Made by a program: the position numbers and the translations under genes. The notes under the pieces are model-generated. The model did no database searches, was not told the DNA's origin, and was given only the letters and a program-made list of their open reading frames with translations. From the NCBI GenBank assembly GCA_022835595.1, contig BQUP01000004.1:1302001-1366000 (forward strand): a DNA stretch of 64,000 nucleotides. The letters run 5' to 3'. The first letter of the stretch is position 1; every line of letters starts with the position of its first letter. Shown piece by piece: positions 21,305 to 32,834 of this stretch. This DNA is from Cystobasidium ongulense (lineage: Eukaryota > Basidiomycota > Cystobasidiomycetes > Cystobasidiales > Cystobasidiaceae).

Positions 21305-22221
21305 ATGCTGATGAGGTCAACCACGCAGATGCAAGCTCTTTACCTAAAGAGGGAAGTTGATACTACTTCGGATGTTAAGGTCGCTGTTGATGCACGCGGG
21401 GTAAGTCTGCTCGAAATCTTGATACTTTGGAGGCGATGGCCACTAACATAAAGTGGTACCTACAGATCATTGAAGTTACGTGGCCAAATAAAGCGGGGCA
21501 ATCTAAAAGCCAGCAGTCCAAATATCTGAGAAATAATTGTCCCCTTCCTCCGGTCGAGCTAGCAGAATACTTTCCCTGTCCTCATTATTGGCTCAAAGTC
21601 TCGTCTACACCTGGAACCATCAACTTAGTCCCTCTCTCCCCCGACAACCCTTCCCATTGGTGTGCAACTCATGCAACTTACGCTGGTGCCTACAATGATA
21701 CCAAGAGAGAGAGAACGGAGATCTCTCAGGCTGAAAGATACGAAGCAGCACTGAAGGAGGCTACAGATGATCCAATCTATAGCATAACGCCCTTTCAGTA
21801 TGACTTGTTCGAGCACATAAACAAGTTCGTTGATATGTGTCTCGAAGAGGGCAAGCCCTTGTCGAAGGCAATTGTCGCAAAATCGTGCCGAGAATTCGAA
21901 TCGTGAGTGATGTGAACATGCTCAATTTTGCGTACTTCAGTTAATCTAGGTCTATTCGTCAGAAACTATGAGCATGGAAAGGTTAAGATACGACCGGGAC
22001 CGGTTCTACTTGATACAAGCACGAGCGACGATGATGATAATGACGAGAATGATAATGACGAGAATGATGATGACGAGAATGATGATGACGAGAAAGATGA
22101 TGACGAAGCTTTCACGTCATTCAGGGAGCTCAGCGGTCTGAATTCCGGACCTTCTTCCCATCGTCCGTCACAGTTCGGCAGAAGCGCAAACGTCGAGCGT
22201 CAAGCGAGGAAAGAGAGGTAG
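21305..22221 (+). CDS. Gene B: novel family protein with ITPFQY core and acidic tail
   Basis: Paralogue of gene A. A three-exon model (21305-21400, 21466-21902, 21963-22221) closes in frame at 263 residues; the 5' exon and start are tentative. The middle exon encodes an unfamiliar segment (EVTWPNKAGQSKSQQSKYL, then PPVELAEYFPCPHYW) before the core: IYSITPFQYDLFEHINKF, KPLSKAIV, REFES, intron, NYEHGKVKIRP, LLDTSTSDD. The tail carries five to six Asp/Glu/Asn-rich 5-residue repeats, then a basic C-terminus (RQARKER). The core intron matches gene A exactly in place and phase. Function unknown; no signal peptide or membrane span. Intact UBC9 starts 718 bp downstream. Confidence 0.65.
22030..22110 (+). 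repeat. 15-bp coding minisatellite (acidic) in gene B
   Basis: About five units of gatgatgacgagaat and close variants encode DDDEN-type repeats. Such a tract can change copy number by slippage without shifting the frame. Confidence 0.85.
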
Positions 22222-22939
22222 AAGCACATCGTGAACTTGCAAACTTGCTCTTTCCCCCCACTCCATGAACGTCCATCTTCGGAGTCCCCAAGCTGGCTTC
22301 CCTCCTGTCGACAAGTACGTTCCTTGCACAGTACTAGAGATCAAGTCAAATAATTTTGCTAGTCTGTAAACTCATCCAATACATCTTCAGCTAGCATAAA
22401 TTCTTCCTCGAATGCTTCTTCAACTATCTATGGTCTACTGTGTCTACCAAATCTATCAATCAGTCGTTATTTTCCCCAGTTCTTTCGTGTCTTGCGTGTC
22501 TTAAATCTATTACTTAGTCGTTGTAAACCCGTCACGAATGCGACCTGCAGGTTACTGCACCTGTCCAAGGTTTTATTATACCTTAAGAATCGGAAATCTA
22601 ATACGTCTTTGTCTTCACTCGATTAATGCCCTCGAAGAGAGAAATGTGAAGACTTGACCGGAGTAGCTGTTGCCACTGCGTTTCTGTTGATGGATCCCGG
22701 TCCTCAGAGAGTCTGTGAGACCTTCAGGGTGTACGAAACCAATAATACCAGCGAGTGATTGCACCAGGCTGTCCTAGTACCGATAACCACAAAGCTTTGG
22801 AGTGAAGCCAAAACTGCGATCAGCTTCGACGAGCCTCTTGCTTTCTGGACAATATCGCAACCGCATACCGCTCCAGCGGCGCACCAGCACGGCGTGAAGA
22901 AGAATCCAGCATTCCAGTGCCCTAGAGATTGCCGCAAAG
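22222..22939. other. Intergenic, gene B to UBC9
   Basis: 718 bp with no supported gene. It serves as UBC9 promoter/leader; only the last few leader bases resemble the two relics. Confidence 0.5.
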
Positions 22940-23956
22940 ATGTCGACTGGTGAGTTGGATTCCCTGCTCATCCAGCTCAGCCTTGCAAGCTTCAAGAACT
23001 GACAGTCTCGAAACATTCTGAATAACAGTCTCGCAGATGCGTCTCACCGAGGAGCGCAAGAACTGGAGACGAGATCACCCATTCGTGAGTCCAAATTCAG
23101 ATGGCATGACTCTAGACCGGCCACAGGAGCCTCTTTGGCCGTGTGCTCTCGCTCCAGCTTGTCTACTCCAGCTGACCCGGACGCGTCTCTCTCAAACCTC
23201 AATCTATTCAACAATCGACAGGGCTTCTACGCTAGACCAAGGAAGGAGAAAGATGCTCTCAATCTATACATCTGGGATGTCGGTATTCCCGGGAAGGAAG
23301 ACGTGAGTTTTCGCTGGGCTTGCCCTGAGGTGTCGCTCTCGCTTGAATCAAGGATTCAAGTGCATTGCAAGCTGTTCTGACAGACTTGTCAACTGTAAAC
23401 AGACTCCATGGGCAGGAGGTGTATACAAGGTCGTGATGACCTTCCCTGAAGGTACGCTAGCTCTCTGATGCTTGCGTGGAGCGAGCGTGTATTGACTGTC
23501 TTCCATCGGCTCTCTGGTACCAATACAGACTACCCATCTAAGCCGCCCAAGTGTACGTTGAATGGCATATCTGCACGAGAGTGCTCATACATCTAACTAA
23601 CGCATGCCTTTATGCTCACAGGCAAGTTTGAGCCTCCTCTCTTCCATCCGAACGTCTACCCATCCGGCACCATTTGTCTATCTATATTGAACGAAGAAAA
23701 GGCATGGAAGCCTGCGATTTCCATCAAGCAGGTGGGGAATGACTCATTACATTACCTCTGGTTTTTCGAAATGTGTTTCATGGATCCTCGCTTACGTGTT
23801 TTGTCATAGATTTGCCTAGGTATTCAGGATCTTCTCGACTCACCCAACATCGACGACCCAGCACAGACCGATGCCTTTGCTCTTTTCCGCAAGGACAAAG
23901 TTGCATACGAGAAGAAGATTCGTGAAGTAGCAAGACAAAATGCTCCTCACGATTAA
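22940..23956 (+). CDS. UBC9: SUMO-conjugating enzyme E2 (Ubc9)
   Basis: Transfers SUMO from the E1 to substrates in the nucleus. Seven exons (22940-22949, 23029-23084, 23222-23302, 23403-23451, 23529-23552, 23622-23731, 23810-23956) sum to 477 nt, 158 residues, exactly the Ubc9 length. The first exon is only 10 nt. Motifs: [19 protein letters not shown] (N-terminal helix that binds SUMO/E1), [19 protein letters not shown], and [17 protein letters not shown] with the active-site Cys. [19 protein letters not shown] follows in the C-terminal helices. Alternative acceptors at 23028 and 23034 exist; 23028 gives the family-like N-terminus MSTVSQMRL. The 5' end has been duplicated twice upstream (18176-18455, 19728-19890). 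Confidence 0.95.
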
Positions 23957-24252
23957 GTATCTTATTCAACCAGTTTCAATCCAAGACTGCGATTTTGTGC
24001 ATGCAAAGAAAGCGTACTTATCGTGGTTCAAACGCAAACGCACCATAGTTTACGATATAGGCTTATTATCAGGACTGCATGATGTAACAACTGATTCAAT
24101 TCTAGTTCAACAATAGCCATTGTTTGTTGTCGTGTATTATCAATTCGAAATATCTCGAGGAATCTGCTTCCAGTGACCAATACATTTCTGAGCAGTCTAC
24201 TCGAGTATTTGTGCTCAGCCTTGGGTAGTCGATGCTACGATCTGTTTCGAGT

Positions 24253-24581
24253 TTAAGCTCCGCCTAGGAGCAACTTTCGGCACTCCGCAAGCTGCGCCGC
24301 CGATAAATCTGGATGAGTTTCGGTCTGTCAGGGTAGACGTAGGCCAAATTTCATCAGCAATGCGGGCGGTGTTGGGTTGAAAGTATCAACGCACTGAACA
24401 GAACCGATTGAGTATGCCTGGCTTTGGTACTGTTGCGGCCGGGCAAAGGTAAGGGTTGACGGGTAAGCCCCAACGCTGGCAGTGGTGATGGTGATGGTCT
24501 AAGTGGTAACTTACCTGGTGATGCGCTGCAAATGAGGCATGCGCTCAGGACACTTGCGAGAAGCATAAACCTGACCTTCAT
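24253..24581 (-). CDS. Small secreted peptide (57 residues)
   Basis: Three exons can be joined on the minus strand from ATG at 24581 to TAA at 24253, with donors gtaagt and gtgcgt, and acceptors caacag and gacag with a ctgat branch-like site. The product starts with a clear signal peptide (MKVRFMLLASVLSACLICSA). A mature part of about 36 residues follows, with two Cys (RFCSTE and LAECRKLLLGGA). Its size and lack of known domain resemble fungal small secreted proteins or effectors; that role is inference. Splicing is inferred from signals only, so the mature sequence could differ. Confidence 0.55.
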
Positions 24582-24796
24582 GGTGTACGCCTATTGTGAG
24601 TTGGTGTGGAACACAGAAGCCCTCCTAGCGAGCTTTCCATCTCTGTGTACGTGCTGAGGTCACGAGGGTGAAAGGTCGTTCGGCTGGCTTGCGGTGGCTA
24701 TACGCATGCGGGCTATTCAAGCAGCAAGCGTACAAATCGCTTCTAAGCTAAAGAGCTATGTTGTATGTGAAAGTGATGTTTCGAGCGGAGGGGATT

Positions 24797-26062
24797 CTAC
24801 GTGAACTCGCCAGCCTCTTTCATTTGCTTGTAGAGTTCGAAACCTTCGTCCATTAGATCTCGATATTCTGGATCAACGTCGATCTCGATGCGCCTTGCGA
24901 GACCAGCCCTTTCTTCGACTATCACAGTAGTACTTGAACCGTCTTCCTGGGCTACTGGAAGAGTTCGATCGAGCGTATCCATGTTGAAAGAGGACGAAGT
25001 AATTCTACCACTGTTTGAACCTGGATAGACTAGCGCAGGGTTATCCTCTTGATTGATTTCATCGGCATAGTCTTCCGATGGCGGTAATGGCATGCCAGTC
25101 GGCTGTCTTTCGACAATAGAAAGTCGAGCTAGGAAATTATCTGCCTGTTCCGACGAATATAGATCTGACTCCTTCTTGCTGGAATCTGCTACATCGGCTA
25201 CAGTGGTACTTGCCGAAGCTTCTAGCTGTTGCATCTGATCAGATGGTAAAGAAACAGGTAATAAAGAGCTCTTTTGTGCCTGACTTGCGGCTTCTGCATC
25301 TTCAAGTAGCTGAACTGGTTGCGACAGATCTGGTATTTCAAAAGCATTTTGCTGTAAACAGACTGTCTCGTACCATATCGAGCTTCTTGCACACTCGTCG
25401 GAACAGTACTTCATGGCTGCTGAGGTATCAAAGACTCGCTTTGCACGCAGGTTAATACGGTACTATGAAACGAGGCGGGCGAGGTGAGGCGGCTGTCAGG
25501 CTAGGAAGTTCGATTTGACATGGTTGTACATGCTATGCTCACCATTGGCTGCTCAGCATTATATGGTCGTCTTGGCGTATGCTCGCATGGTGGATAGGCA
25601 CACATGTCCGCCACCCATCTTTCGGTCATCACGTCTCGGTAAGCATTAGGCTTCATTGACCGTGCCTGTCAGATAGCAGATTATCTTATCAGCAACTGTC
25701 CATTGGACCGAGACTGCAAAATATACACCTACTGCCTCTCTTAGCAGTCGTCGATCGACCGGCCCGCCAGACAATGTCGAAACCCAGCGCAAGGTGTCTC
25801 GAAAGTCGTTTGTTGCGCGCTGTTCCATTTGCTGCGAGTTCTTTAGAAACCTGTCAGACTCGCTGGTCTCTCTTGCATTCACGTCGCCATTGCCATAGGA
25901 TGCCAACCCAGCAGTAGTATCCGACTGGCTGACGGTGCTGCCGCCGCCTGGAAGATGCTCCACGACCGTGTATCGCTGGGGGAAGGGCTTGTTCGAGCTT
26001 GACGGTCCGGCGGGATCCTCTCGCGCATCCTGAGAGCCGTCTTCTGACTGTATGCGCGCCAT
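24797..26062 (-). CDS. RTR1: RNA polymerase II CTD phosphatase, Rtr1/RPAP2 family
   Basis: Removes Ser5 phosphate from the Pol II CTD and assists Pol II import. Three exons (26062-25733, 25665-25543, 25462-24797) give 372 residues. The atypical zinc finger of the family is visible across exons 2 and 3: MKPNAYRDVMTERWVADMC, then AYPPCEH, then KRVFDTSAAMKYCSDECARS, with the four metal-binding Cys in CAYPPC and CSDEC. The N-terminus (about 75 residues) and the C-terminal half are low-complexity. Exon 1 ends at GCA before gtaggt, not at the later gtgtat, because only that keeps frame. It is divergent from phosphoglycerate mutase with 326 bp between starts. Confidence 0.88.
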
Positions 26063-26388
26063 TGCTGTCTGGCAGTCTGTCTTCCAATTGTGTTCGTATA
26101 GCTTGATTGTGAGAAGGAAGGAATAGTGGAGGCAGCTTTGGATTCCAAAAACGTGATCGGGCTTTTGCAGGATACGAGGCAAGAGCAGCAGGAGCGAGGA
26201 GCGAAGAGCAAGCGCAAGCGCAAGTCGAATAGATAGGCTACAGTACTCTAGCCACACTGGGCTTTCGTGTTTCCGACTGCCTGCTCTGCTTCTGCCGCCA
26301 CCCGAGTGCCTTGCCTTCCGTTGAGCCGCTGATGAGCGCATCTTGACTTTGACCCATCTAAACACAAAACTATCTAGAACGGCACAAA

Positions 26389-28312
26389 ATGAAAGTAAAG
26401 CAACCTGTAGTTTGCCTGGTCCACGATGGTTGGGGATACGGCAACTTTGGAAAGAAGGGAAATGCTATCGAAGCCGCAGAAACGCCGTGCATGACGGACC
26501 TCGAGAAGGACCCGCAAAACGCGTTCACTACCATCAACGCAAGTGGGTTGAACGTAGGGCTTGTTGACGGCTTAATGGGTAACTCTGAAGTCGGGTGAGT
26601 CGGATTAGCTGCCTTGGTGCCTTTTGACAATCATAGTAGCGGGCTTACCAAATCTGCGAATTGCTTATCCGCATCATTCTGCTATCACATTGCATCACGA
26701 AAACTCCGCAAACTACCCTTGGTGGATTCAGTCATCTCAACGCCGGTGCTGGTCGTATCGTATGGCAAGATATCGTCAGAATTGACCAGACAATCAAGAA
26801 TAACCAGCTTTTGAAGCAAGAATACATTGTGAAGAGCTTCGAGCACGCCAAGAACGGTAACGGCCGCTTGCACTTCCTCGGACTTGTGAGGCAATGGCTG
26901 TCTTTATATTTAGTACGAGAGGCCACAACCTAATAACCAGACATGCTTACCTCAGGTCTCCGACGGTGGCGTCCATTCGCACATCAACCACTTGAAGGCT
27001 CTTCTAAAAGCAGCCAAAGAATCCAACGTTCCAGAAGCCTTCGTTCACTTCTTTGGCGATGGTCGTGATACAGATCCTAAATCTGGCCTTGGCCACCTGA
27101 AGGATCTCCAAGCTTACATGAAAGAGATCAACTTTGGCCAGGTTGTTACCATTGTTGGAAGATACTATGCCATGGACAGAGATAAGCGATGGGAGAGAAT
27201 TCAAGTCGCTGTTGATGGATTGGTCCAGGGCAAGGGAGAAGCTACTGAAGACCCTGTCAAGATTGTAGAGGAGCGCTACGCAAATGGCGATACTGATGAG
27301 TTCTTGAAGCCCATCATTATCGGCGGCGACAAGACCCGCATCAAGGACAACGACACTCTGTTCTGCTTCAACTATCGCTCAGATCGCATGCGCGAGATTG
27401 CCTCGGTTCTTGGTCTAGAAGATAAGCCAGCGGACATCAAGACGCCTAGCAACCTCCACATTACCACAATGTCCCGCTACAATGCCGAGTTTCCCTTCGC
27501 CGTTGCTTTCCCTCCTCAAGCTATGACCAATGTTATGGCGGAATGGCTAGCCAAGCAGGGCTGTAAGCAATGCCACATTGCTGGTATGTATATTCCCCCC
27601 GCATCTTTGGATCCTCAGGCTGACCATGAAATATAACAGAAACGGAAAAGTACGCCCATGTTACCTTCTTCTTTAACGGAGGTGTAGAGAAGCAATTTGA
27701 GAACGAGGACAGACACATGATCCCCTCACCAAAAGTCGCTACATACGACAAACAACCAGAGATGAGCGTACAAGGTGTTGCAGACAAGGTCGCAGAGGTC
27801 GTTAAAACCAAAGAATACGACTTTGTTATGTGCAATTTTGCACCTCCCGATATGGTCGGACACACCGGTGTCTACGAGGCTGCTGTCCAAGCTATCACTG
27901 CCACAGACAAGGCTGTCAAGACGGTCTATGACGCATGCAAGGAGGCCGGCTATGTTTTCGTGAGTACGATGGTATGAATGATGTGCAAGCTTGAGCTGAT
28001 ATTTGGCACACTTCAAGGTCGTCACCTCCGACCACGGTAATGCCGAAACCATGATTAACGATGATGGGGGCCCGCTCACTTCCCACACCACCAACCCTGT
28101 GCCCTTCATTGTTGCCAACCATGGCGACTATAAATTCGTCAAGGACTCGAGCGAGGGCGCTCTTTGCGATGTTGCTCCTACTTGTCTGGACATTATGGTA
28201 AGTCTGTTGCAGTATGGAGTATGAGATAGGTCGATCTGACGATTCGGCAAATCTTTCGCAGGGCTTGCCTCAACCAGAGGAGATGACAGGACGATCGCTT
28301 CTACAAAAGTAG
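26389..28312 (+). CDS. 2,3-bisphosphoglycerate-independent phosphoglycerate mutase
   Basis: Interconverts 3- and 2-phosphoglycerate, the step after PGK. Metal-dependent alkaline-phosphatase-fold enzyme. Six exons with short introns; start [19 protein letters not shown] at 26389, end RSLLQK-TAG. Motifs: HDGWG (metal Asp), the nucleophile Ser in [17 protein letters not shown] (split by intron 1), [32 protein letters not shown] (substrate Arg), [15 protein letters not shown], and [10 protein letters not shown] (metal Asp/His). Length about 520 residues, normal for the family. S. cerevisiae uses the unrelated cofactor-dependent enzyme, so this type supports a filamentous/basidiomycete origin. Confidence 0.95.
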
Positions 28313-28728
28313 ACATATCAATAGATTCATATACACTTCATAGAGCTTGGCTCTCGTGAGAATCTGAGAAATGCATTCACAACTTCGAACATTCCGAGGA
28401 CCTGGGACAGTCGCCATGTTTGCACATTCTCGGCCGCCAAGTCGTAAGGATGAGAGTCTTGTTCATCAAGGCCTGGTGTCGGCTTGCTTTGATGTATTCA
28501 CAACCTGTCAAAATTGCTTCCGCATCTGGCTGTATCTGGCTGTCCCGACGTCCAAGCGCTGGCGGTGATCGGGGGGTTTCACGCAGCTTGTATTGTGCAA
28601 AGGCACCTCTATTCCATGTCCAATCTGCAGTCTGCAGGCTTCAATACCCTGCATCTGGTCATCCCGTACTCACGCTGCGCTCCTCACAGCTGGCCGCGCA
28701 GAGGCTGAAGAGCGAGCGCAATGCCAGC
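28313..28728. other. Intergenic, 416 bp
   Basis: 3' flank of the mutase gene and promoter of the next gene on the same strand. Nothing else supported. Confidence 0.5.
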
Positions 28729-30791
28729 ATGGCGCCCAGGCCCGCCTACGTACACCCGTCGGGGCTGTCGCCAGCAGAGCACGACACGTATGCAGCGTGG
28801 TTAGACGAGCTGGACTCGCATATAAGCAAGCTCGGCAGAGGACTGCGCTTTGGCGAGATGCTGGCCTTTATCAGGAAGCGCACAGTAGTGGACCGCGAGG
28901 CCGAGGTGAGTTGGTGGCCACATTCCGTGATAGATGGGTGCAGGTTTGACCTGATCATCTGACTGGACTATCTCTACACGCAGATAATGTCGTTCTTTGG
29001 CTCAATACCTCAGCAGCAAAGTCTGGGAGTCGGCGAATGCATCGCAATTCTCAGATTGGTGTGTCTTTGGTCAATTCCACTTTGTACAACGGTGAACGGA
29101 CTCCGCTGACATATTCATAATATTGGCCAACTCAGCTAGCTCACGCTCGAAGCTGTTCTACTCTGACTCGAGACCATATTTTCATTCAAGTGAGTCTGGC
29201 TTGCCGGTTAAATTTGACCTCACCAAAAGCTAACGACGTGAACATTGTCCAGACCCATCCTTTGGTGTTCACTTCACCTTTACCGCCACATCCTTCTAAT
29301 CCATTCTTGAGAGCGCCTAGTACGAACAGTATACTCGAGCGTCTCGACAGGCCCAAAGATGTCAATCTGCGTGAAGCTGCGGCCCAGAAGAAACGCATTC
29401 TACCGCCTCTGGCATCAAGCGTAGCCTCGACAAGCAATGGGTTGGCTACTTCACCCGTGACTCCGAAAGCCAGCTCTACCAACCCATTTCGCATGCAACA
29501 TACACCCGAGTCTCCTGTTCAAGAGCTAACAGAGGTCAAGAAGGTGCCGGCATTGCCTTCAACGCGCTCGGAACCGTCCAGCATAGCAAAATCACCTCCG
29601 CCTTTTCCCCCAAGGCCACCTTCTTTGCCGAGACAGCCTCCGCCCAAGCATTTTTCGCAATTGTATAAAAAACCAGACGATGGAACGCAAACACCCACGT
29701 ACATCAAACCTCTTCATGTACCAGCGATAGGTCCGACATCACTGGACATTATATCCTCCTCTTTGCAGCCAGATCATACCGGACAAAGTGCAGCTTCTTC
29801 AACGGAGAAAAGACGTACTACTTCCCCTTCAAAGCCGACCCAGCCCTTGCAGATAACTCGCAGGGGTGCCGAAAACACAGTGCGGTTGCTCGGATCATCT
29901 CATATAGGCGTAGACGCTAAGCCTTTGCGGGCCAGAACGCCGGCTAGACATAGCTCATCTTCAGAAGACCTTACCCTGCACAAGTATGCCAGTGACAGCT
30001 CCTTATCTTCTTTATCCGGCATGCTACCCCGAGGACGGCGATTTTCGCCAAGTTCGGCAGCTACACCTACAGCTGCTAATCTGAATAATCGAGATCTTCG
30101 AGCTCTCGTTCAGCGAGACGGAATCGAGGCTGGACAACCATCCAGCTTCGCCTCTTCTACTACCACAGTCAACCAAGATGGTCAGACCACCCTCAAAGGT
30201 TTGGTAGTGAAGAATGCCCCGCCGATACCACCTCCGCCTCGGCGGCGGCCAGAATCACTTCACATGCCAACGAATCCGACACCGAGAGCGCAGCAATTAG
30301 TCTTCGGGAGTACACCTTCTACTGGTCATCCTGGCCCATATAGTGCGACAAGTATACAGAGTTCACCTCCTAAACAACGGACAAACTCAATGCCTTACAT
30401 ATCACATAGTAGAGCGGCATCTGTAGCAGGCACTCCATACAGTCAACCAGGCACTCGACCGCTGAAGAAGACCGGACAAGGCCTTACAAGAACAATGTCT
30501 GTCACACATAAGCACACTCCTTTAGATAACTTCATATCGAAAGGCCGCGATGTCAGTCATGAATGGCTGGAGAAAGCAAAAGCAGGGATGTTGGGCGGAG
30601 GAGGTGAAGATCGACAGGCCCTGATTATGGCAGACGAAGTCACGTATACCGCTAAAGCCGCCGAGGACGACAGCGACACCGATGTTAGCGAAGCCAATGG
30701 CGACTCTCAGCATACCTCTCTCCATGAGCGTCGACGAGAAATAGAAAGGACTAAAACCGAAGAAGAACCTGGCTGGGCCAGATTAGAGTGA
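28729..30791 (+). CDS. EH/EF-hand-like N-terminus with Ser/Pro-rich region, hypothetical
   Basis: Four exons (28729-28905, 28984-29058, 29136-29189, 29253-30791), all phase 0, encode 614 residues. The first about 100 residues are helical and resemble a degenerate EH-type module: YAAWLDELDSHISKLGRGLR, FGEMLAFIRKR, IMSFFGSIPQQQ, GVGECIAILRLLAHAR. The remainder is long and disordered, rich in Pro, Ser and Thr, with poly-proline stretches (PPIPPPPRRRPE) that could bind SH3 or WW domains. An acidic, charged C-terminus ends EEPGWARLE. An endocytic or cytoskeletal scaffold role is possible but is inference; no precise orthologue recognised. Confidence 0.7.
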
Positions 30792-31066
30792 CAGCTGCCT
30801 CTCGCAAAGACCTAGTGATGATCAGGATCCCGTAAACTCACGGTACGCTGTATTGCTGTGCTGCAGTATTTGTTATTGTATTCCAAAAGAGTGTAGCAGA
30901 AAGGAGGCGAGGAAAATGGGTATGAAGGATTACTTATAGTGAAAACGCAGCCTCTTGCCTAGTAGTAAGCACCGCTATACTATGCGCTGCAATGTCTACC
31001 TTCGGCATCGAGAGCTAGAACAAGGAATCAAGAGGACTCCAAGCGTGACGAAATGGTTTCCTCGGC

Positions 31067-32408
31067 TCAGAATTTGTCATGATTGCCCTGCATGCTATAC
31101 TCTGCTGCCTTTCGCTGACGGAACTGACGTCGATACTTGTAACGCTCATACGTGACGTAGCCCACGACGATGAGACCCAGCAGAATCAGACCGCCTAAGA
31201 CCCCTAGCCCTGCAACATCACAAGACAAGGTCAGCACCTGGCTAAAGTTTGAGTGGCGCATGCTAGTGCACCAATTGGTAAGACGGACTCCTTTCGTCCC
31301 GGAATAACTACGCTATCTGGCTGCTCATTTTGGCCTTCCGCAGGAGCTACCAGTGATGGGCTAGCATTCGAGACGGCAACCGAGCTGGACAAGGCTGCGA
31401 AAGCAATACTGATTGCAGGTGATTCAGATCGTTTTCCTGTAAGCTTAGACTGTCCACTAACGATGTTGTAATGGTGACGAAACCGCGCTGTACTGCGTTC
31501 ATGCCCGTGGTAGTGACAATGGGTGCTAAGTTCGATACGCCTGAGGCTGGCACGAACAGTGGTGACCGCGAGACGTCTGCGATTGGTGTCGGTGCAGGCT
31601 GCATTTGCATAGCATAGACTGAGTCGACGACTTCTACTTGGGCTGGCCACAATGCTTGAGGATCAACTGCTTTAGTGGCTGCTGCTGAAGCATCTACGCC
31701 AATTACGGTGCTGCAAACGAATTTGGCATTGACACCAGTAACTGTGGCTGTCGGAGATGTTGCTTCTTGGTTGAGAGCCAGTGGCGTCGGCGCTGGCGAC
31801 GATTTGTGGTTGCTCATGATTGATTGGGAAGGACTGCCAGCAGCTTGAACAGATTGACTCGCTGTAGGTGTGACGATAGTTGCGAGATCGGTAACCGTGG
31901 AGGAGGAAACAACCTTCGCTCCAACGCCAGTCTGTGTGAAGACTGCGCTTGCGCTACCAGTCGACTGGGTGCCGCCGCTTTCGCTAAACCAAAAGTCATA
32001 GTCTGATGCACTCCACATGTCATCCTCCTTCCATCCATGGGCTACGCTTTCATCCTTCCAGCCATCTGCTCCAGTGTTCTCTGTCCAATCTTGCTGGGCG
32101 TTGGGGTGTTCCCACTCTTGCGCGGAAGTCTTGTCCTCCCATTTCTGAGGTTCCTCATAGTTATTCGCTTCTGGCTGAACAGCATTTGCATCATAACTGT
32201 TTGTTGCCGGCTGAACAGCGTTTGTATCATAGTTGAAGTCGTAACCATAGCCGTAGTCTGTACGCCGTTCATCAGCCTTGTCCTCTATTCGAGAAGACGC
32301 GCGATTATGCTTACCTCGCTTTACCCTCTGTTGAGATTCGGAGGATCGCGCCGCTGTTGCTGATAAAGCAGTGCTGAGGCAGGTTACAAGGAGGAGGGAA
32401 GGGAGCAT
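31067..32408 (-). CDS. Type I membrane protein, Ser/Thr-rich, unknown
   Basis: Starts with a signal peptide (MLPSLLLVTCLSTALSATA) at 32408. The ectodomain has near-repeats (NAVQPATNSYDANAVQPEAN) and five spaced Trp-Lys/Glu units (QEWEHP, QDWTEN, DGWKDE, HGWKED). A Ser/Thr/Val-rich stalk suitable for O-mannosylation follows. Two short introns (gtttcg..ttacag and gtgcac..ttgcag) join the stalk to a single membrane span (LGVLGGLILLGLIVVGYV) and a basic cytosolic tail (YERYKYRRQFRQRK) ending NHDKF. Such architecture fits a wall sensor or adhesin-like protein; that is inference. The intron choice is the only one keeping the span in frame. Confidence 0.65.
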
Positions 32409-32834
32409 ACTGGAAATTGCCGTCGAAGCTGTTGGAGTTTAGCGGTAGAGTGGAAGGACGAGTGTTGAGGCGAAGATAGGGAGCGTAAAAGCTGAGAGAC
32501 CTGCTACAACCTGAGTGAGATGAATCAAGGAGACCGGCTCCTCGGATGGGGATTAAGACTGGCGAAGTGTGGCACTTCGAAGAATGAGTTGGGAGGAGAA
32601 CAAGCAGAAGGCTCCCGACTCTCATCCCATCGACGGATTTTACTTGTTGACTACCTTAATCGGCTTCCTCTCAACCGTGCTTTGCAACCGATGTGGCGGA
32701 CCATTCTGGCGGTCGTTCAGATGCGGCGAGTTGCTGAAAAGCGTTGCTACTGTGCAGCCACTGCTACAATTGCCCTGTGACTCGTCGGTGAGGTTACCGA
32801 TGTCGACAGACTTGCCGGCTGGGTTGTTCAGCAT
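32409..32834. other. Intergenic, 426 bp
   Basis: Promoter of the membrane protein at 31067-32408 and 3' flank of VPS22. No other feature supported. Confidence 0.5.
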
